Source of the DNA: Aquitalea magnusonii
GTDB lineage: Bacteria; Pseudomonadota; Gammaproteobacteria; Burkholderiales; Chromobacteriaceae
NCBI RefSeq assembly: GCF_003202035.1
Contig: NZ_QJKC01000003.1
Coordinates: forward strand, 62,001 to 126,000
Length of the DNA: 64,000 bases
Direction of reading: 5' to 3'
Both the position numbers and the translations under genes were made by a program. Each line of letters starts with the position of its first letter. Positions within the stretch are counted from its first letter, which is position 1. The notes below the pieces were generated by a model, which had not been told where the DNA came from, searched no databases, and saw only the letters and a list, made by a program, of their open reading frames with translations. Shown one piece after another: positions 38,590 through 47,780 of this stretch.

Positions 38590-39906
38590 ATGCCACAAGA
38601 AACCGCAACCCTGAGACAGGAAATCTTCTCCCTCAAGCATGTCGACAAGGGCTATCACAAGGGGGGGGAAGAAGACATCCAGGTACTGGACGACGTCAAC
38701 CTCACCCTGCACGAAGGTGAAATCGTCGGCCTGCTCGGCCGCTCCGGCTCCGGCAAATCCACCCTGCTGCGCATCATTGCCGGCCTGATCCAGGCCAGCG
38801 CCGGCGAGGTCAACTACTGCGGCCAGCCGCTGAACGGCCCGGCCGAAGGCGTGGCCATGGTGTTCCAGACCTTTGCCCTGTTCCCCTGGCTGACCGTGCT
38901 GCAAAACGTGGAAGCCGGCCTGGAAGCACTGGGGGTGGAACCCAAGGAACGCCGCCGCCGCGCACTGGCCGCCATCGACCTGATCGGTCTGGACGGCTTT
39001 GAAAACGCCTATCCGCGCGAATTGTCCGGTGGCATGCGTCAACGCGTGGGCTTCGCCCGCGGCCTGGTGGTCAACCCCACCCTGCTGCTGATGGACGAAC
39101 CGTTCTCCGCGCTGGACGTGCTGACTGCCGAAACCCTGCGTACCGACCTGCTCGACCTGTGGAACCAGAAGCAGCTGCCGATCAAGTCCATCCTGATCGT
39201 CACCCACAACATCGAGGAAGCGGTGTTCATGTGCGACCGCATCATGGTGCTGTCGTCCAATCCGGGCCGCGTGGTGGCCGAGATCAAGGTGCCGTTTGCC
39301 CATCCGCGCAACCGCCTGGATCCGGCCTTCCGCAAGATGGTGGATGACATCTACGCCCTGATGACCCAGCGCCGCAGCGCCGACACCCTGCACAAGGTAC
39401 AACTGGAAATCGGCAGCCCGCTGACCGAAGTGTCCACCAACCTGATGGCCGGTCTGATGGAAGCGCTGGCCGCCGCGCCGTACAACGGCCGCGCCGACCT
39501 GCCGGAAATCGGCAGCAAGCTGCTGCTGGAGGTGGATGACCTGTTCCCGGTGACCGAAACCCTGGAGCACCTGGGCTTTGTCGAACTGCGCGACGGTGAC
39601 ATCGAGCTGACCGCTGCCGGCAAACTGTTTGCCGACTACGGCACGCAGGAGCGCAAGGTATTGTTTGCCGAGCACCTGCTGCGCCATATCCCGCTGGCGG
39701 CACGTATCCGCCGCGTGTTGCAGGAACGCCCGGGCCAGCGCGCACCACGCCTGCGCTTCGAACAGGAACTGGAAGACTCGCTCAGCGACAGCGCCGCCGA
39801 GGAAACACTGGATACGGTGATCAGCTGGGGGCGTTACGCGGAAATCTTCTCCTACAACGACCACACCGAAACCTTCAGTATGGAAGACGTGGAAGGCGGG
39901 CAGTAA
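38590..39906 (+). CDS. ABC importer ATPase with C-terminal AAA-associated domain
   Basis: A 438-residue ATPase. The N-terminal half is a NtrD/SsuB-type nucleotide-binding domain: Walker A GRSGSGKST (50-58), VFQTFALFPWLTVLQNV (Q-loop), signature ELSGGMRQRV (144-153), Walker B TLLLMDEP (164-171), and switch HN after LIVTH. About residues 290-430 form the AAA-associated C-terminal domain known only in this transporter subfamily, function unknown but probably regulatory. Ribosome site AAGGGGGA precedes the ATG. A strong terminator follows. Confidence 0.9.
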   Translation: MPQETATLRQEIFSLKHVDKGYHKGGEEDIQVLDDVNLTLHEGEIVGLLGRSGSGKSTLLRIIAGLIQASAGEVNYCGQPLNGPAEGVAMVFQTFALFPWLTVLQNVEAGLEALGVEPKERRRRALAAIDLIGLDGFENAYPRELSGGMRQRVGFARGLVVNPTLLLMDEPFSALDVLTAETLRTDLLDLWNQKQLPIKSILIVTHNIEEAVFMCDRIMVLSSNPGRVVAEIKVPFAHPRNRLDPAFRKMVDDIYALMTQRRSADTLHKVQLEIGSPLTEVSTNLMAGLMEALAAAPYNGRADLPEIGSKLLLEVDDLFPVTETLEHLGFVELRDGDIELTAAGKLFADYGTQERKVLFAEHLLRHIPLAARIRRVLQERPGQRAPRLRFEQELEDSLSDSAAEETLDTVISWGRYAEIFSYNDHTETFSMEDVEGGQ

Positions 39907-39942
39907 GCACCACGCTCCATACCGGCACGATGGTGCCGAATC

Positions 39943-39983
39943 AACACGGGCCGCACCTTGCAAAGGGTGCGGCCCGTGTTTTT
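39943..39983 (+). terminator. strong terminator of the ABC importer operon
   Basis: Fifteen-bp perfect stem from AACACGGGCCGCACC (39943-39957) to its complement at 39966-39980, loop of eight, then TTTTT ending at 39983. Confidence 0.95.
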
Positions 39984-40441
39984 AGGAATTTTCCTGTCTA
40001 AATTCAGCCTTATTTGCCGGTTGACAATTTTATAATCCGAATTCACCAAGGCTGTTTCACCCTCCCCCGCCCTCACTGCCACCCTGACTGCTCGCCAGCA
40101 TCATGTCCGGGCAAGGCCACGCTATCGCGCAGGGATAGCACCTGGCGCGGCGCGCATCAGCTGCTGTTGGCACGGCAGGCAAAAGCCAGACAGCCACAGC
40201 AGCTTGCCCAAGCTGAGTAGGCCAGACGCTCAGGCCATGCAGGGCCAGTGTCGCGACAGGGCAATACCTGCCTGCATATGCCAGGTGACGATCCGGAAAT
40301 CGCTCTCTAAAAATAGGTAAGAGCTGGCTGCTGTGTCTGACTGCGCGGGGATGATGCCGCATCGCCTTAGCGGGGAAACCATGCTCTGGATGATGACCGC
40401 CTCGGACAAGACCGATATCTTACTGAAAGCATGACTCAAGC
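39984..40441. other. 458-bp region without a gene before the adhesin
   Basis: Lower GC than the flanks at its left end. TTGACA (40021-40026) and TATAAT (40031-40036) are perfect promoter hexamers but only four bp apart, so they cannot act as one promoter; they may belong to two overlapping ones. No convincing coding frame and no ribosome site. The start of the adhesin (ATG 40442) has no strong Shine-Dalgarno; AAGCATGACTCAAGC precedes it. Confidence 0.5.
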
Positions 40442-41500
40442 ATGAAAAAGCCCCTTATACAATTTATTCACTTTTGCCTGGGCCTGCTCATTTTACTGCT
40501 AAGCCATGTTGCGCTGGCCGGTTGCAATAATTATGGCTGGACCGCCAGCCAACTGCCGATGACCACCATTCCAAGCACACTGGCGCTGACGGCAGCGCAA
40601 AGCGCCGCACCGAATAACACCCCGATCAGTGATTGGTATAGCCTGAGTAGCCAGAACCTGGTTTATTGCCCAACAGGCGGTAATTTCATCCCCGTATTCA
40701 CCACCCTGTCACACAGCCAGGTCACCAATTTGACCTCGGGCACTTATAACGAAGGGGGGTTGAGCTTTACGGTTTACAACACAACGGTTCCCGGCATTGG
40801 CTACATTATCAAGACCAGCGGCAATGCTGCAGGAACGTCAATCAGCCCCACCGCGCTAAGCGGCTACAACGCCCAAACGCTTGCATCGGGTTATGTCACC
40901 GCGAATGTCACCATCAACCTCACGGTCAGTGTCCGCTTCATCAAAACCGCCAGTCTCACCGCAGCCAGCTATACCCTGCCCAAGACCACACTGGTTTTTT
41001 TCTCGATTGTAACGCCCACCAACACCGCCGTTGGCTATGTCTATATGAATGGCAGTTCGGTGACCGTGCCCATTGCCACCTGCACGGTCAGCACGCAAAG
41101 CATTCCGGTATCCTTGCCCAGTATCAATACCGCGGTATTACCCTCGCTCAATGCCACGGCGGGCAGCACGCCGTTTAATGTCACCCTGAATTGTCCGGCC
41201 AGCAGAAACGTCTACATGACCCTGACCGACAACAGCAATCCCGGCCGCACGACTTCCATCATCGGCCTGGCCGGCAGTGGCAGCACGGCCAGCGGTATCG
41301 GCATCCAGGTTTTGCGCAACGGCAATCCGGTCCTGCTGGGGCCAGACTCCAGTGCAGCGGGCAATACCAATCAGTTTTTAATTGGCACCAACCTGCTTGG
41401 CAATGTCACCATTCCGTTCACTGCCCGATACATCCGTACTGGCGCGGTGCAAGGTGGCACGGTGAAGGCGGTGGCAACATTCACCCTGTCCTACCAGTAG
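40442..41500 (+). CDS. fimbrial tip-adhesin-like protein, orphan
   Basis: A 352-residue exported protein. After a signal (about 1-26, ending HVALA) comes an N-terminal domain of some 190 residues rich in Thr, Ser, Asn and Gly with isolated Cys, then a FimA/FimH-like pilin domain starting ATCTVSTQSIPVSLPSI (about 216-232), with PFNVTLNCPASRNVYMTLTDN and ending VKAVATFTLSYQ, the typical pilin C-terminal strand. This is the layout of chaperone-usher tip adhesins. No chaperone, usher or main pilin is nearby. Codon use is AT-richer than neighbours, suggesting acquisition. Ligand unknown. Confidence 0.78.
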   Translation: MKKPLIQFIHFCLGLLILLLSHVALAGCNNYGWTASQLPMTTIPSTLALTAAQSAAPNNTPISDWYSLSSQNLVYCPTGGNFIPVFTTLSHSQVTNLTSGTYNEGGLSFTVYNTTVPGIGYIIKTSGNAAGTSISPTALSGYNAQTLASGYVTANVTINLTVSVRFIKTASLTAASYTLPKTTLVFFSIVTPTNTAVGYVYMNGSSVTVPIATCTVSTQSIPVSLPSINTAVLPSLNATAGSTPFNVTLNCPASRNVYMTLTDNSNPGRTTSIIGLAGSGSTASGIGIQVLRNGNPVLLGPDSSAAGNTNQFLIGTNLLGNVTIPFTARYIRTGAVQGGTVKAVATFTLSYQ

Positions 41501-41561
41501 CCCGGACAGCGCGGGCGCCACCTGATGTGGCTGGCCGCCCGACCAGAACAAGGCAACAGCA

Positions 41562-41590
41562 CTGTCACGCATGCCCCCTTGGGCTACAAT
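41562..41590 (+). promoter_or_regulatory. likely sigma-70 promoter of the DciA-like gene
   Basis: -35-like CTGTCA (41562-41567), 17-bp spacer, -10 TACAAT (41585-41590), 29 bp before the ATG at 41619. Confidence 0.55.
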
Positions 41591-41618
41591 GGCCCCCTGC
41601 CCTTACCGCCAATACCCC

Positions 41619-42050
41619 ATGTCAGAACGTCAATTTCAGGATATCGCCCGCGGCGACAGCACGCTGCGCCAGCTGACGCGCGAAGCCAATGCGCTGATGG
41701 CGCTGGACCAGGCATTTCGCAGCCAGCTGCCGCCGCAGCTGGCCGAGGCCTGCCGCGCGGTGCGCATTCGCGATGGCGAGCTGGTGGTGTTTGCCCATAA
41801 CGGCATCGTGGCCGCCCGGCTGCGCATGATGGGCAACAGCCTGCTGGCCCCGCTGGAGTCGCGCGGCTACAGCGCCAGCAAGATCCGCATCAAGGTGGAC
41901 ATTCATCTGAACCCGCCACCGCCAGCGCCCAAGCGCATCGGCATCAGCCAGCAGGCGCTGGAAGAAATCGAGGCCGGCGCACAACAGGTGAGCAACCCGC
42001 TGGTGAGCGCGGCGCTGGCACGGCTGATCGCCCACCACCGCCAGCGCTGA
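41619..42050 (+). CDS. DciA-like (DUF721) replicative-helicase loader candidate
   Basis: A 143-residue protein with a KH-like DUF721 domain: LTREANALMALDQAFRSQLPPQLAEACRAVRIRDGELVVFAHNGIVAARLRMM (about 14-66) and GYSASKIRIKVDIH, then a Pro-rich linker and a C-terminal helix. DciA proteins help load DnaB where DnaC is absent. In many betaproteobacteria this gene lies near secA, and here secA is 5 kb away. The ATG at 41619 starts conserved sequence. Single gene with its own promoter. Confidence 0.75.
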   Translation: MSERQFQDIARGDSTLRQLTREANALMALDQAFRSQLPPQLAEACRAVRIRDGELVVFAHNGIVAARLRMMGNSLLAPLESRGYSASKIRIKVDIHLNPPPPAPKRIGISQQALEEIEAGAQQVSNPLVSAALARLIAHHRQR

Positions 42051-42186
42051 GCACTGCGGCCAGGACGCCACAGTCTGGCGGGGCCGCAGCGCCGCCGGAG
42101 CGGGCTTGCATGTTAAATTTTGTTTCAAATCAATCAACAAGGGCTTACTGTCACCACCTTGCAATCTGTCTGGCGTATTAATGCTT

Positions 42187-42205
42187 CTTGAATATTTTCA
42201 AGGAG
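42187..42205 (+). promoter_or_regulatory. hairpin overlapping the ribosome site of the Pit gene
   Basis: CTTGAA (42187-42192) pairs with TTCAAG (42197-42202), loop TATT. The 3' arm includes the first bases of the ribosome site AAGGAG (42200-42205), so folding would partly hide it. Confidence 0.45.
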
Positions 42206-42210
42206 CTTTC

Positions 42211-43821
42211 ATGGACCAGTCTTCCGAGGTGGCGCTCAGCCGCAGCACCGCCGCAACGGCAGTGCACCGCCCCACCAGCAGCAGCACCGTTTTATTGTTT
42301 GTGGCCTTGCTGATCGGTGGCCTGCTGTTTGCCGGACTCAACCTGTTTCACGATGTCAATGACACCATGTCCCGCCATGGCAGCTGGATTGCCATCCTGC
42401 TGCTGATCCTGGCCCTGCTGATCGCCCTGGGTTTCGAATTCGTCAATGGCTTCCATGACACGGCCAATGCCGTGGCCACGGTGATTTACACCCATTCGCT
42501 GCCACCGCATGTGGCCGTGGTGTGGTCCGGCCTGTTCAATTTCCTCGGGGTACTCACCTCCAGCGGCGCGGTGGCCTTTGGCATCATCTCGCTGCTGCCG
42601 GTGGAGCTGATCCTGCAAGTGGGCTCCAGCGCCGGCTTCGCCATGGTGTTTGCCCTGCTGATTTCCGCCATCCTGTGGAATCTGGGTACCTGGTGGCTGG
42701 GCCTGCCGGCCTCCTCCTCGCATACGCTGATCGGCTCCATCATCGGCGTCGGCATTGCCAATGCGCTGATGCATGGTCGCGACGGCACCAGCGGTGTGGA
42801 CTGGGCCCAGGTGAGCAAGGTGGGCTATTCGCTGCTGCTGTCGCCGCTGGTGGGCTTTTTCTGCGCCGCCCTGCTGCTGGTGCTGCTCAAGCGGGTGGTC
42901 AAGCAAGCCCAGCTGTTTGATGCCCCCAAGAACAAAGAAGCACCGCCGTGGTGGATTCGCAGCCTGCTGGTACTCACCTGTTCCGGGGTATCGTTTGCCC
43001 ACGGTTCCAACGATGGCCAGAAGGGCATGGGCCTGATCATGCTGATCCTGGTCGGCACCGTACCGCTGTCCTATGGCCTGAACCGCGCCTTGCCGGCCAG
43101 CGAAATGGGCAAGTTCGCACTGGTGGCGCAGGCCACCCAGCAGTCGCTGCAACAGGCGGTGCCGGCAGCGGCGCCGGAGCAGCCGCGCGCCGTGCTGACC
43201 CATTATATCCGCGGCCAGCACTGGCAGCCGGATGTGGTGCCGGCGCTGGCAGCAGTGACCGGCCAGATCGGCCAGCAGATCGCAGCCTATGGCAGCCTGG
43301 CGTCGGTACCGGAGGCGTCGGTGGGCAATGTGCGCAATGACATGTATCTGGCCTCCGAATCCATCCGCCTGCTGCAGCAAAGCAAGGAGGCACATCTGGA
43401 TCAGGCCACGCTGGCCAATCTGAAAACCTTCAAGGGCGAGCTGGATGCCTCGACCAAATTCATTCCGACCTGGGTGAAAGTGACGGTAGCCATCGCGCTG
43501 GGGCTGGGCACCATGGTGGGCTGGCGCCGCATCGTGGTGACCGTGGGCGAGAAAATCGGCAAAACCCATCTGACCTATGCCCAGGGCGCATCGGCCGAAC
43601 TGGTGGCCATGGCCACCATTGGCGCGGCCGATGCCTTCGGCCTGCCGGTGTCCACCACCCATGTGCTGTCGTCCGGCGTGGCCGGCACCATGGCGGCCAA
43701 CCGTTCCGGCCTGCAAATCGACACCATCCGCAATCTGCTGATGGCCTGGGTGCTGACCCTGCCGGTGGCCATTGCGCTGTCGGCCAGCCTGTACTGGGTA
43801 TTCAGCAAGCTGTTTGTCTGA
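42211..43821 (+). CDS. Pit-family inorganic phosphate transporter
   Basis: A 536-residue inner-membrane symporter for inorganic phosphate (as metal phosphate with protons). The two inverted PD001131 signature repeats are visible: GFEFVNGFHDTANAVATVIYT (about 73-93) and, in the second half, GASAELVAMATIGAADAFGLPVSTTHVLSSGVAG. GVSFAHGSNDGQKGMG (about 263-278) is the second conserved NDG site. A long hydrophilic loop (about 300-430) separates the halves. The ATG at 42211 is preceded by AAGGAG. It is a low-affinity system by homology; no PhoU-like partner is adjacent. Confidence 0.93.
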   Translation: MDQSSEVALSRSTAATAVHRPTSSSTVLLFVALLIGGLLFAGLNLFHDVNDTMSRHGSWIAILLLILALLIALGFEFVNGFHDTANAVATVIYTHSLPPHVAVVWSGLFNFLGVLTSSGAVAFGIISLLPVELILQVGSSAGFAMVFALLISAILWNLGTWWLGLPASSSHTLIGSIIGVGIANALMHGRDGTSGVDWAQVSKVGYSLLLSPLVGFFCAALLLVLLKRVVKQAQLFDAPKNKEAPPWWIRSLLVLTCSGVSFAHGSNDGQKGMGLIMLILVGTVPLSYGLNRALPASEMGKFALVAQATQQSLQQAVPAAAPEQPRAVLTHYIRGQHWQPDVVPALAAVTGQIGQQIAAYGSLASVPEASVGNVRNDMYLASESIRLLQQSKEAHLDQATLANLKTFKGELDASTKFIPTWVKVTVAIALGLGTMVGWRRIVVTVGEKIGKTHLTYAQGASAELVAMATIGAADAFGLPVSTTHVLSSGVAGTMAANRSGLQIDTIRNLLMAWVLTLPVAIALSASLYWVFSKLFV

Positions 43822-43873
43822 AGCTGAGCCGCAAGCCCTGCCGCCCAGCGCATGCTGAGCGGCAGCCAAACAG

Positions 43874-43897
43874 CAAAGCCGCCCACGGGCGGCTTTG
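43874..43897. terminator. bidirectional terminator between the Pit gene and cysA
   Basis: CAAAGCCGCCC (43874-43884) pairs with GGGCGGCTTTG (43887-43897). It lies between convergent genes, 52 bp behind the Pit stop and 21 bp behind the cysA stop. T tracts are short on both sides. Confidence 0.7.
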
Positions 43898-43918
43898 TCA
43901 TGCGCAGCGCGGACGGAA

Positions 43919-45001
43919 TCAGATCACGTAATCCTGCTGTCCGGCATCCTCTTGCAGAAAGACGGCCAGCTTGCGCGGGGTGACGTAGACGGTGTCGCCC
44001 GGCACGATGCCCAGTGCGCGGAAGCGCTCCTTGCTGACCGCTGCCTCGATGGTCTGGCCATCCGCCTGTTGCAGCTCCACCCGCACCACCGGCCCGACGG
44101 CATGGATATGCTCGACCCGGCCCTGTGCCAAAGCACCAGCGGCTTGCAGGGTGAGGTCCAGATCGTGCGGGCGCACATAGGCCACGGCGGCATCGCCGTC
44201 AGCATCCTGATGCTGGCCCAGCGCCTGTTCATAACTGCCGATGGTCAGCTGACCGGCATCCACCCGGCCGTGGAACAGGTTCACATCGCCCAGGAACTGG
44301 GTGACAAAGGGGGTGGCCGGATGTTCGTAGATATCATCCGGGCGGCCCACTTGTTCGATATGGCCGTGATCCATCACCACCACGCGGTCGGACACTTCCA
44401 GCGCCTCTTCCTGATCGTGGGTCACAAACACGCTGGTGATATGCATGTCGTTGTGCAGTTCGCGCAGCCAGCGGCGCAAGTCCTTGCGCACCTTGGCATC
44501 CAGCGCGCCAAAGGGTTCATCCAGCAGCAGCACCTTGGGCTCCACCGCCAGCGAACGCGCCAGGGCGATACGCTGGCGCTGGCCGCCGGACAACTGGCCG
44601 GGATAGGCATCGGCCAGCCAGTCCAGTTGCACCATTTTCAGCAGCTTCATCACCCGCTCGCGGATTTCCTCTTGCGAGGGGCGTTCGCGGCGCGGTTTCA
44701 CCGACAGGCCAAAGGCCACGTTGTCGAATACCGTCATGTGACGGAACAGCGCGTAATGCTGGAACACAAAGCCCACCTGACGCTCGGCCACATGGGTGTG
44801 GGTGGCGTCGGCACCACCAAACAGCACCTGGCCGGCATCCGGCTTTTCCAGCCCGGCAATGATGCGCAGCAAGGTGGTCTTGCCGCAGCCGGATGGCCCC
44901 AGCAAGGCCAGCAACTCGCCGGCAGCGATATCAAGGCTGACATTGTCCAGCGCGGTGAACTGGCCAAACTGTTTGCGGATATTGCGGATTTCAATGCTCA
45001 T
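43919..45001 (-). CDS. cysA: sulfate/thiosulfate ABC importer ATPase
   Basis: A 360-residue ATPase of the sulfate importer. Walker [11 protein letters not shown] (about 32-41), Q-loop [18 protein letters not shown], signature [16 protein letters not shown] (about 135-150), Walker [23 protein letters not shown], then a C-terminal TOBE-like domain (about 240-350). The start [21 protein letters not shown] is typical of CysA. It ends the sbp-cysT-cysW-cysA operon, 47 bp behind cysW; expression is expected to depend on CysB and sulfur supply. Confidence 0.96.
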   Translation of the reverse strand: MSIEIRNIRKQFGQFTALDNVSLDIAAGELLALLGPSGCGKTTLLRIIAGLEKPDAGQVLFGGADATHTHVAERQVGFVFQHYALFRHMTVFDNVAFGLSVKPRRERPSQEEIRERVMKLLKMVQLDWLADAYPGQLSGGQRQRIALARSLAVEPKVLLLDEPFGALDAKVRKDLRRWLRELHNDMHITSVFVTHDQEEALEVSDRVVVMDHGHIEQVGRPDDIYEHPATPFVTQFLGDVNLFHGRVDAGQLTIGSYEQALGQHQDADGDAAVAYVRPHDLDLTLQAAGALAQGRVEHIHAVGPVVRVELQQADGQTIEAAVSKERFRALGIVPGDTVYVTPRKLAVFLQEDAGQQDYVI

Positions 45002-45048
45002 CGTGGTTCTCCGGCCGCCGCCCCTGGCAGCGGTTCACATCATTCGGT

Positions 45049-45927
45049 TCAGGGTTGTGCTGCCTGGGCTTGCAGGCGGGCTGCGGCAGTGCGCAGGGTG
45101 GAAGCCTGTTGCTGGCGGTGCAGCCGCCATTCCACCAGCGATTTCACCAGCAGGGTCACCAGCGCCAGCAAGGCCAGCAGCGAGGCGCAGGCAAAGGCGC
45201 CAACAAAGTTGTATTCGTTGTACAGAATTTCCACATGCAGCGGGATGGTGTTGGTTTCGCCCCGGATATGGCCGGACACCACGCTGACCGCGCCAAATTC
45301 GCCCATGGCGCGGGCATTGGTGAGAATCACCCCGTACAGCAGGCCCCATTTGATATTGGGCAGGGTCACCTTGCGGAAGGTCTGCCAGCCGCTGGCGCCC
45401 AGCACGATGGCGGCCTGTTCCTCGTCCGCACCTTGCGACTGCATCAGCGGGATCAGCTCACGCGCGACAAAGGGGAAGGTGACGAATACCGTGGCCAGCA
45501 CAATGCCCGGCACGGCAAAGATCACCTGCAGGCCGTGGTCTTGCAGCCAGCCCCCCACCACGGTATTGGCCCCGAACAGCAGGATGAACATCAGCCCGGC
45601 CACCACCGGCGACACCGCGAACGGCAGGTCGATCAGCGTGGTCAGCAGGCTTTTGCCACGAAAATCAAAGCGCGCAATCGCCCAGGCTGCCGCCACGCCA
45701 AACACCAGATTCAGCGGCACGGCAATGCCAGCGGCAATCAGTGTCAGCCGGATGGCGGACAGTGCCTCCGGCTCCACCAGCGCGGCCAGGTAGAGCTGCC
45801 AGCCCTTGTGCAGCGCCTCCCAGAACACCCCGATCAAGGGCAGCAGCAGGAACAGGAACAAAAACACCAGGGCCACGGCAGTCAGGGCATAGCGTACCGG
45901 GCGGCTTTCAGTGGTCAGAGTGGCCAT
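45049..45927 (-). CDS. cysW: sulfate ABC importer permease CysW
   Basis: A 292-residue inner-membrane permease of six helices. EAA loop near [44 protein letters not shown] and [37 protein letters not shown] are typical CysW segments. It begins nine bases behind cysT, and its Ala/Gln-rich C-terminus is followed by cysA. Confidence 0.95.
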   Translation of the reverse strand: MATLTTESRPVRYALTAVALVFLFLFLLLPLIGVFWEALHKGWQLYLAALVEPEALSAIRLTLIAAGIAVPLNLVFGVAAAWAIARFDFRGKSLLTTLIDLPFAVSPVVAGLMFILLFGANTVVGGWLQDHGLQVIFAVPGIVLATVFVTFPFVARELIPLMQSQGADEEQAAIVLGASGWQTFRKVTLPNIKWGLLYGVILTNARAMGEFGAVSVVSGHIRGETNTIPLHVEILYNEYNFVGAFACASLLALLALVTLLVKSLVEWRLHRQQQASTLRTAAARLQAQAAQP

Positions 45928-45936
45928 GTTTACCCC

Positions 45937-46776
45937 TTAGCGCGCACCGTGGCGGCGTGCGGCCCACCACTGGATCAGGTTGATCAACAACAGGAAGACA
46001 AAGGAAATGCCCAGCATCACCAGCGCCACCGCGGTGGCGCCTTGCTGGTCGAACTGGTCCAGCTTGGAGACGATGATCAGCGGCGCGATTTCCGACACCA
46101 TGGGGATGTTGCCGGCAATGAAGATGACCGAGCCATATTCGCCGGTGGCACGAGCAAAGGCCATGGTGCCGCCGGTAATCAGCGAGGGCAGCGTGGCCGG
46201 GAAAATCACCCGGCGGAAAATGTCCCAGCGGCTGGCCCCCAGGCAGGTGGCGGCCTCTTCCAGCTCCTTTTCCAGGTCTTCCAGCACCGGCTGCACCGTG
46301 CGCACCACAAAGGGCAGGCCGATAAAGGTGAGCGCCACGATGATGCCCAGCGGGGTAAACGACACCTTGATGCCCAGCGGCGCCAGATACTGGCCGATCC
46401 AGCCATTGGGCGCATACAGCGTGGTCAGCGCGATGCCGGCCACCGCGGTGGGCAGGGCAAACGGCAGGTCGACCAGCGCATCCACCAGCCGCTTGCCGGG
46501 GAAGGGGTAGCGCACCAACACCCAGGCCACCAGAAAGCCGAATACCAGATTGATGAGGGCGGACAGGCCGGCCGTGAAGAACGACAGCCGGATGGCGGCG
46601 ATCACCCGCGGGCTGCCTACCGCAGCGGCAAAACCGTCCCAGCCCATGCCGACGGTGGAATACACCAGGGCAGCAAAGGGCAGCAGCACGATCAGCGCCA
46701 GCCAGAACAGGGTAATGCCAAAGCTGAGCCGGAAACCGGGCAGCACGCTATGGCGCAGATTGAGGATATTGCTCAC
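45937..46776 (-). CDS. cysT: sulfate ABC importer permease CysT
   Basis: A 279-residue permease, partner of CysW. It opens SNILNLRHSVLPGFRLSFGITLFWLALIVLLPF and contains ALVDLPFALPTAVAGIALTTLY and LGASRWDIFRRVIFPATLPSLITGGTMAFARATGEYGSVIFIAGN, the EAA loop. It starts with GTG (46776) preceded by GGAG six bases upstream; no ATG lies at a fitting place. Eleven bases separate it from the binding-protein gene. Confidence 0.95.
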   Translation of the reverse strand: MSNILNLRHSVLPGFRLSFGITLFWLALIVLLPFAALVYSTVGMGWDGFAAAVGSPRVIAAIRLSFFTAGLSALINLVFGFLVAWVLVRYPFPGKRLVDALVDLPFALPTAVAGIALTTLYAPNGWIGQYLAPLGIKVSFTPLGIIVALTFIGLPFVVRTVQPVLEDLEKELEEAATCLGASRWDIFRRVIFPATLPSLITGGTMAFARATGEYGSVIFIAGNIPMVSEIAPLIIVSKLDQFDQQGATAVALVMLGISFVFLLLINLIQWWAARRHGAR

Positions 46777-46787
46777 GCTGGCTCCGC

Positions 46788-47780
46788 TTAATGCTTGCTG
46801 TAAATCTGGTCAAACACGCCGCCATCGGCAAAGTGCTTTTTATTGACCGCCGCCCACGAACCGAACACGCTTTGCACGGTAAAGGTTTTCACATAGGGAA
46901 ACTGGGCATCGAATTTCTGCGCCACCGCCTTGTCCTGCGGACGCAGATAGTTTTGTGCGGCAATGGTCTGGCCTTCGGTACTCCACAGGAAGCGCAGATA
47001 GTCTTCCGCCTGCTTGCGTGTACCTTTCTTGTCCACCACCTTGTCGACAATGGCCACCGGGTTTTCCGCCAGCACCGACAGCGGCGGGTAGACGATTTCA
47101 AAGCTGCCACGGCCAAACTCGCGGGCGATCAGCTCGGCCTCGTTTTCGAAGGTCACCAGCACATCGCCGATCTGGCGCTGCATGAAGGTGGTGGTGGCGG
47201 CGCGGCCACCACCATCCAGCACCGGTACGTTCTTGAAGATGCCGGCCACCAGCGCACGCGCCTTGGCTTCGCTGCCACCCGGCTGTTTCAGGCCGTAACC
47301 CCAGGCGGCCAGATAGCTGTAGCGGCCATTGCCCGAGGTTTTCGGATTGGGAATGATCACCTGCACACCCGGCTTGGCCAGGTCGTTCCAGTCACGCAGC
47401 TTGTGCGGATTACCCTTGCGCACCAGGAACACCGTGGGGGAAGTGAACGGTACCGAGGCATTGGGCAGGCGGCTGGCCCAGTTGGCCGGAATCAGCCCGC
47501 GCGTGGCCAGCAGGTCGATATCCGACGCCTGGTTCATGGTGATCACGTCTGCTGCCAGGCCATTGGCCACCGACAGCGCCTGCTTGCTGGAGCCGCCATG
47601 CGACTGCTGGATGCTGACGGTTTCGCCGGTCTTGGCCTTGTAGGCTTTCTGGAAGGCCGGGTTGTAGTCTTTGTAGAAATCGCGCATCACATCGTAAGAA
47701 ACATTCAGCAAAGTGACATCTGCCAGCGCATGGGCGGACAGCACGGCGGCCACCAGGCCGAACAAAGCGCGCAATTTCAT
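46788..47780 (-). CDS. sbp: sulfate-binding periplasmic protein
   Basis: A 330-residue exported binding protein (signal about 1-20, ending AHALAD) of the Sbp/CysP family: LLNVSYDVMRDFYKDYNPAFQKAY, IQQSHGGSSKQALSVANGLAADVITMNQASDID (about 58-90) and NPKTSGNGRYSYLAAWGY (about 148-165), which bind the sulfate oxygens. Sbp rather than CysP is a likely but not certain choice. It heads the sulfate importer operon; the upstream 100 bp is AT-rich and should contain the promoter and CysB site. Confidence 0.93.
   Translation of the reverse strand: MKLRALFGLVAAVLSAHALADVTLLNVSYDVMRDFYKDYNPAFQKAYKAKTGETVSIQQSHGGSSKQALSVANGLAADVITMNQASDIDLLATRGLIPANWASRLPNASVPFTSPTVFLVRKGNPHKLRDWNDLAKPGVQVIIPNPKTSGNGRYSYLAAWGYGLKQPGGSEAKARALVAGIFKNVPVLDGGGRAATTTFMQRQIGDVLVTFENEAELIAREFGRGSFEIVYPPLSVLAENPVAIVDKVVDKKGTRKQAEDYLRFLWSTEGQTIAAQNYLRPQDKAVAQKFDAQFPYVKTFTVQSVFGSWAAVNKKHFADGGVFDQIYSKH

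Noticed and set aside
40021-40036. A sigma-70 promoter from TTGACA and TATAAT.
   Set aside because: The hexamers are perfect but only four bp apart; a 16-18 bp spacer is needed.
40057-40362. A 101-codon minus-strand frame upstream of the adhesin gene.
   Set aside because: No ribosome site and no family-like sequence; composition is that of random frames.
42148-42172. A Pho box before the phosphate transporter gene.
   Set aside because: CTGTCAC and CTGTCTG are present, but they start 18 bp apart rather than the 11 bp of a real Pho box.
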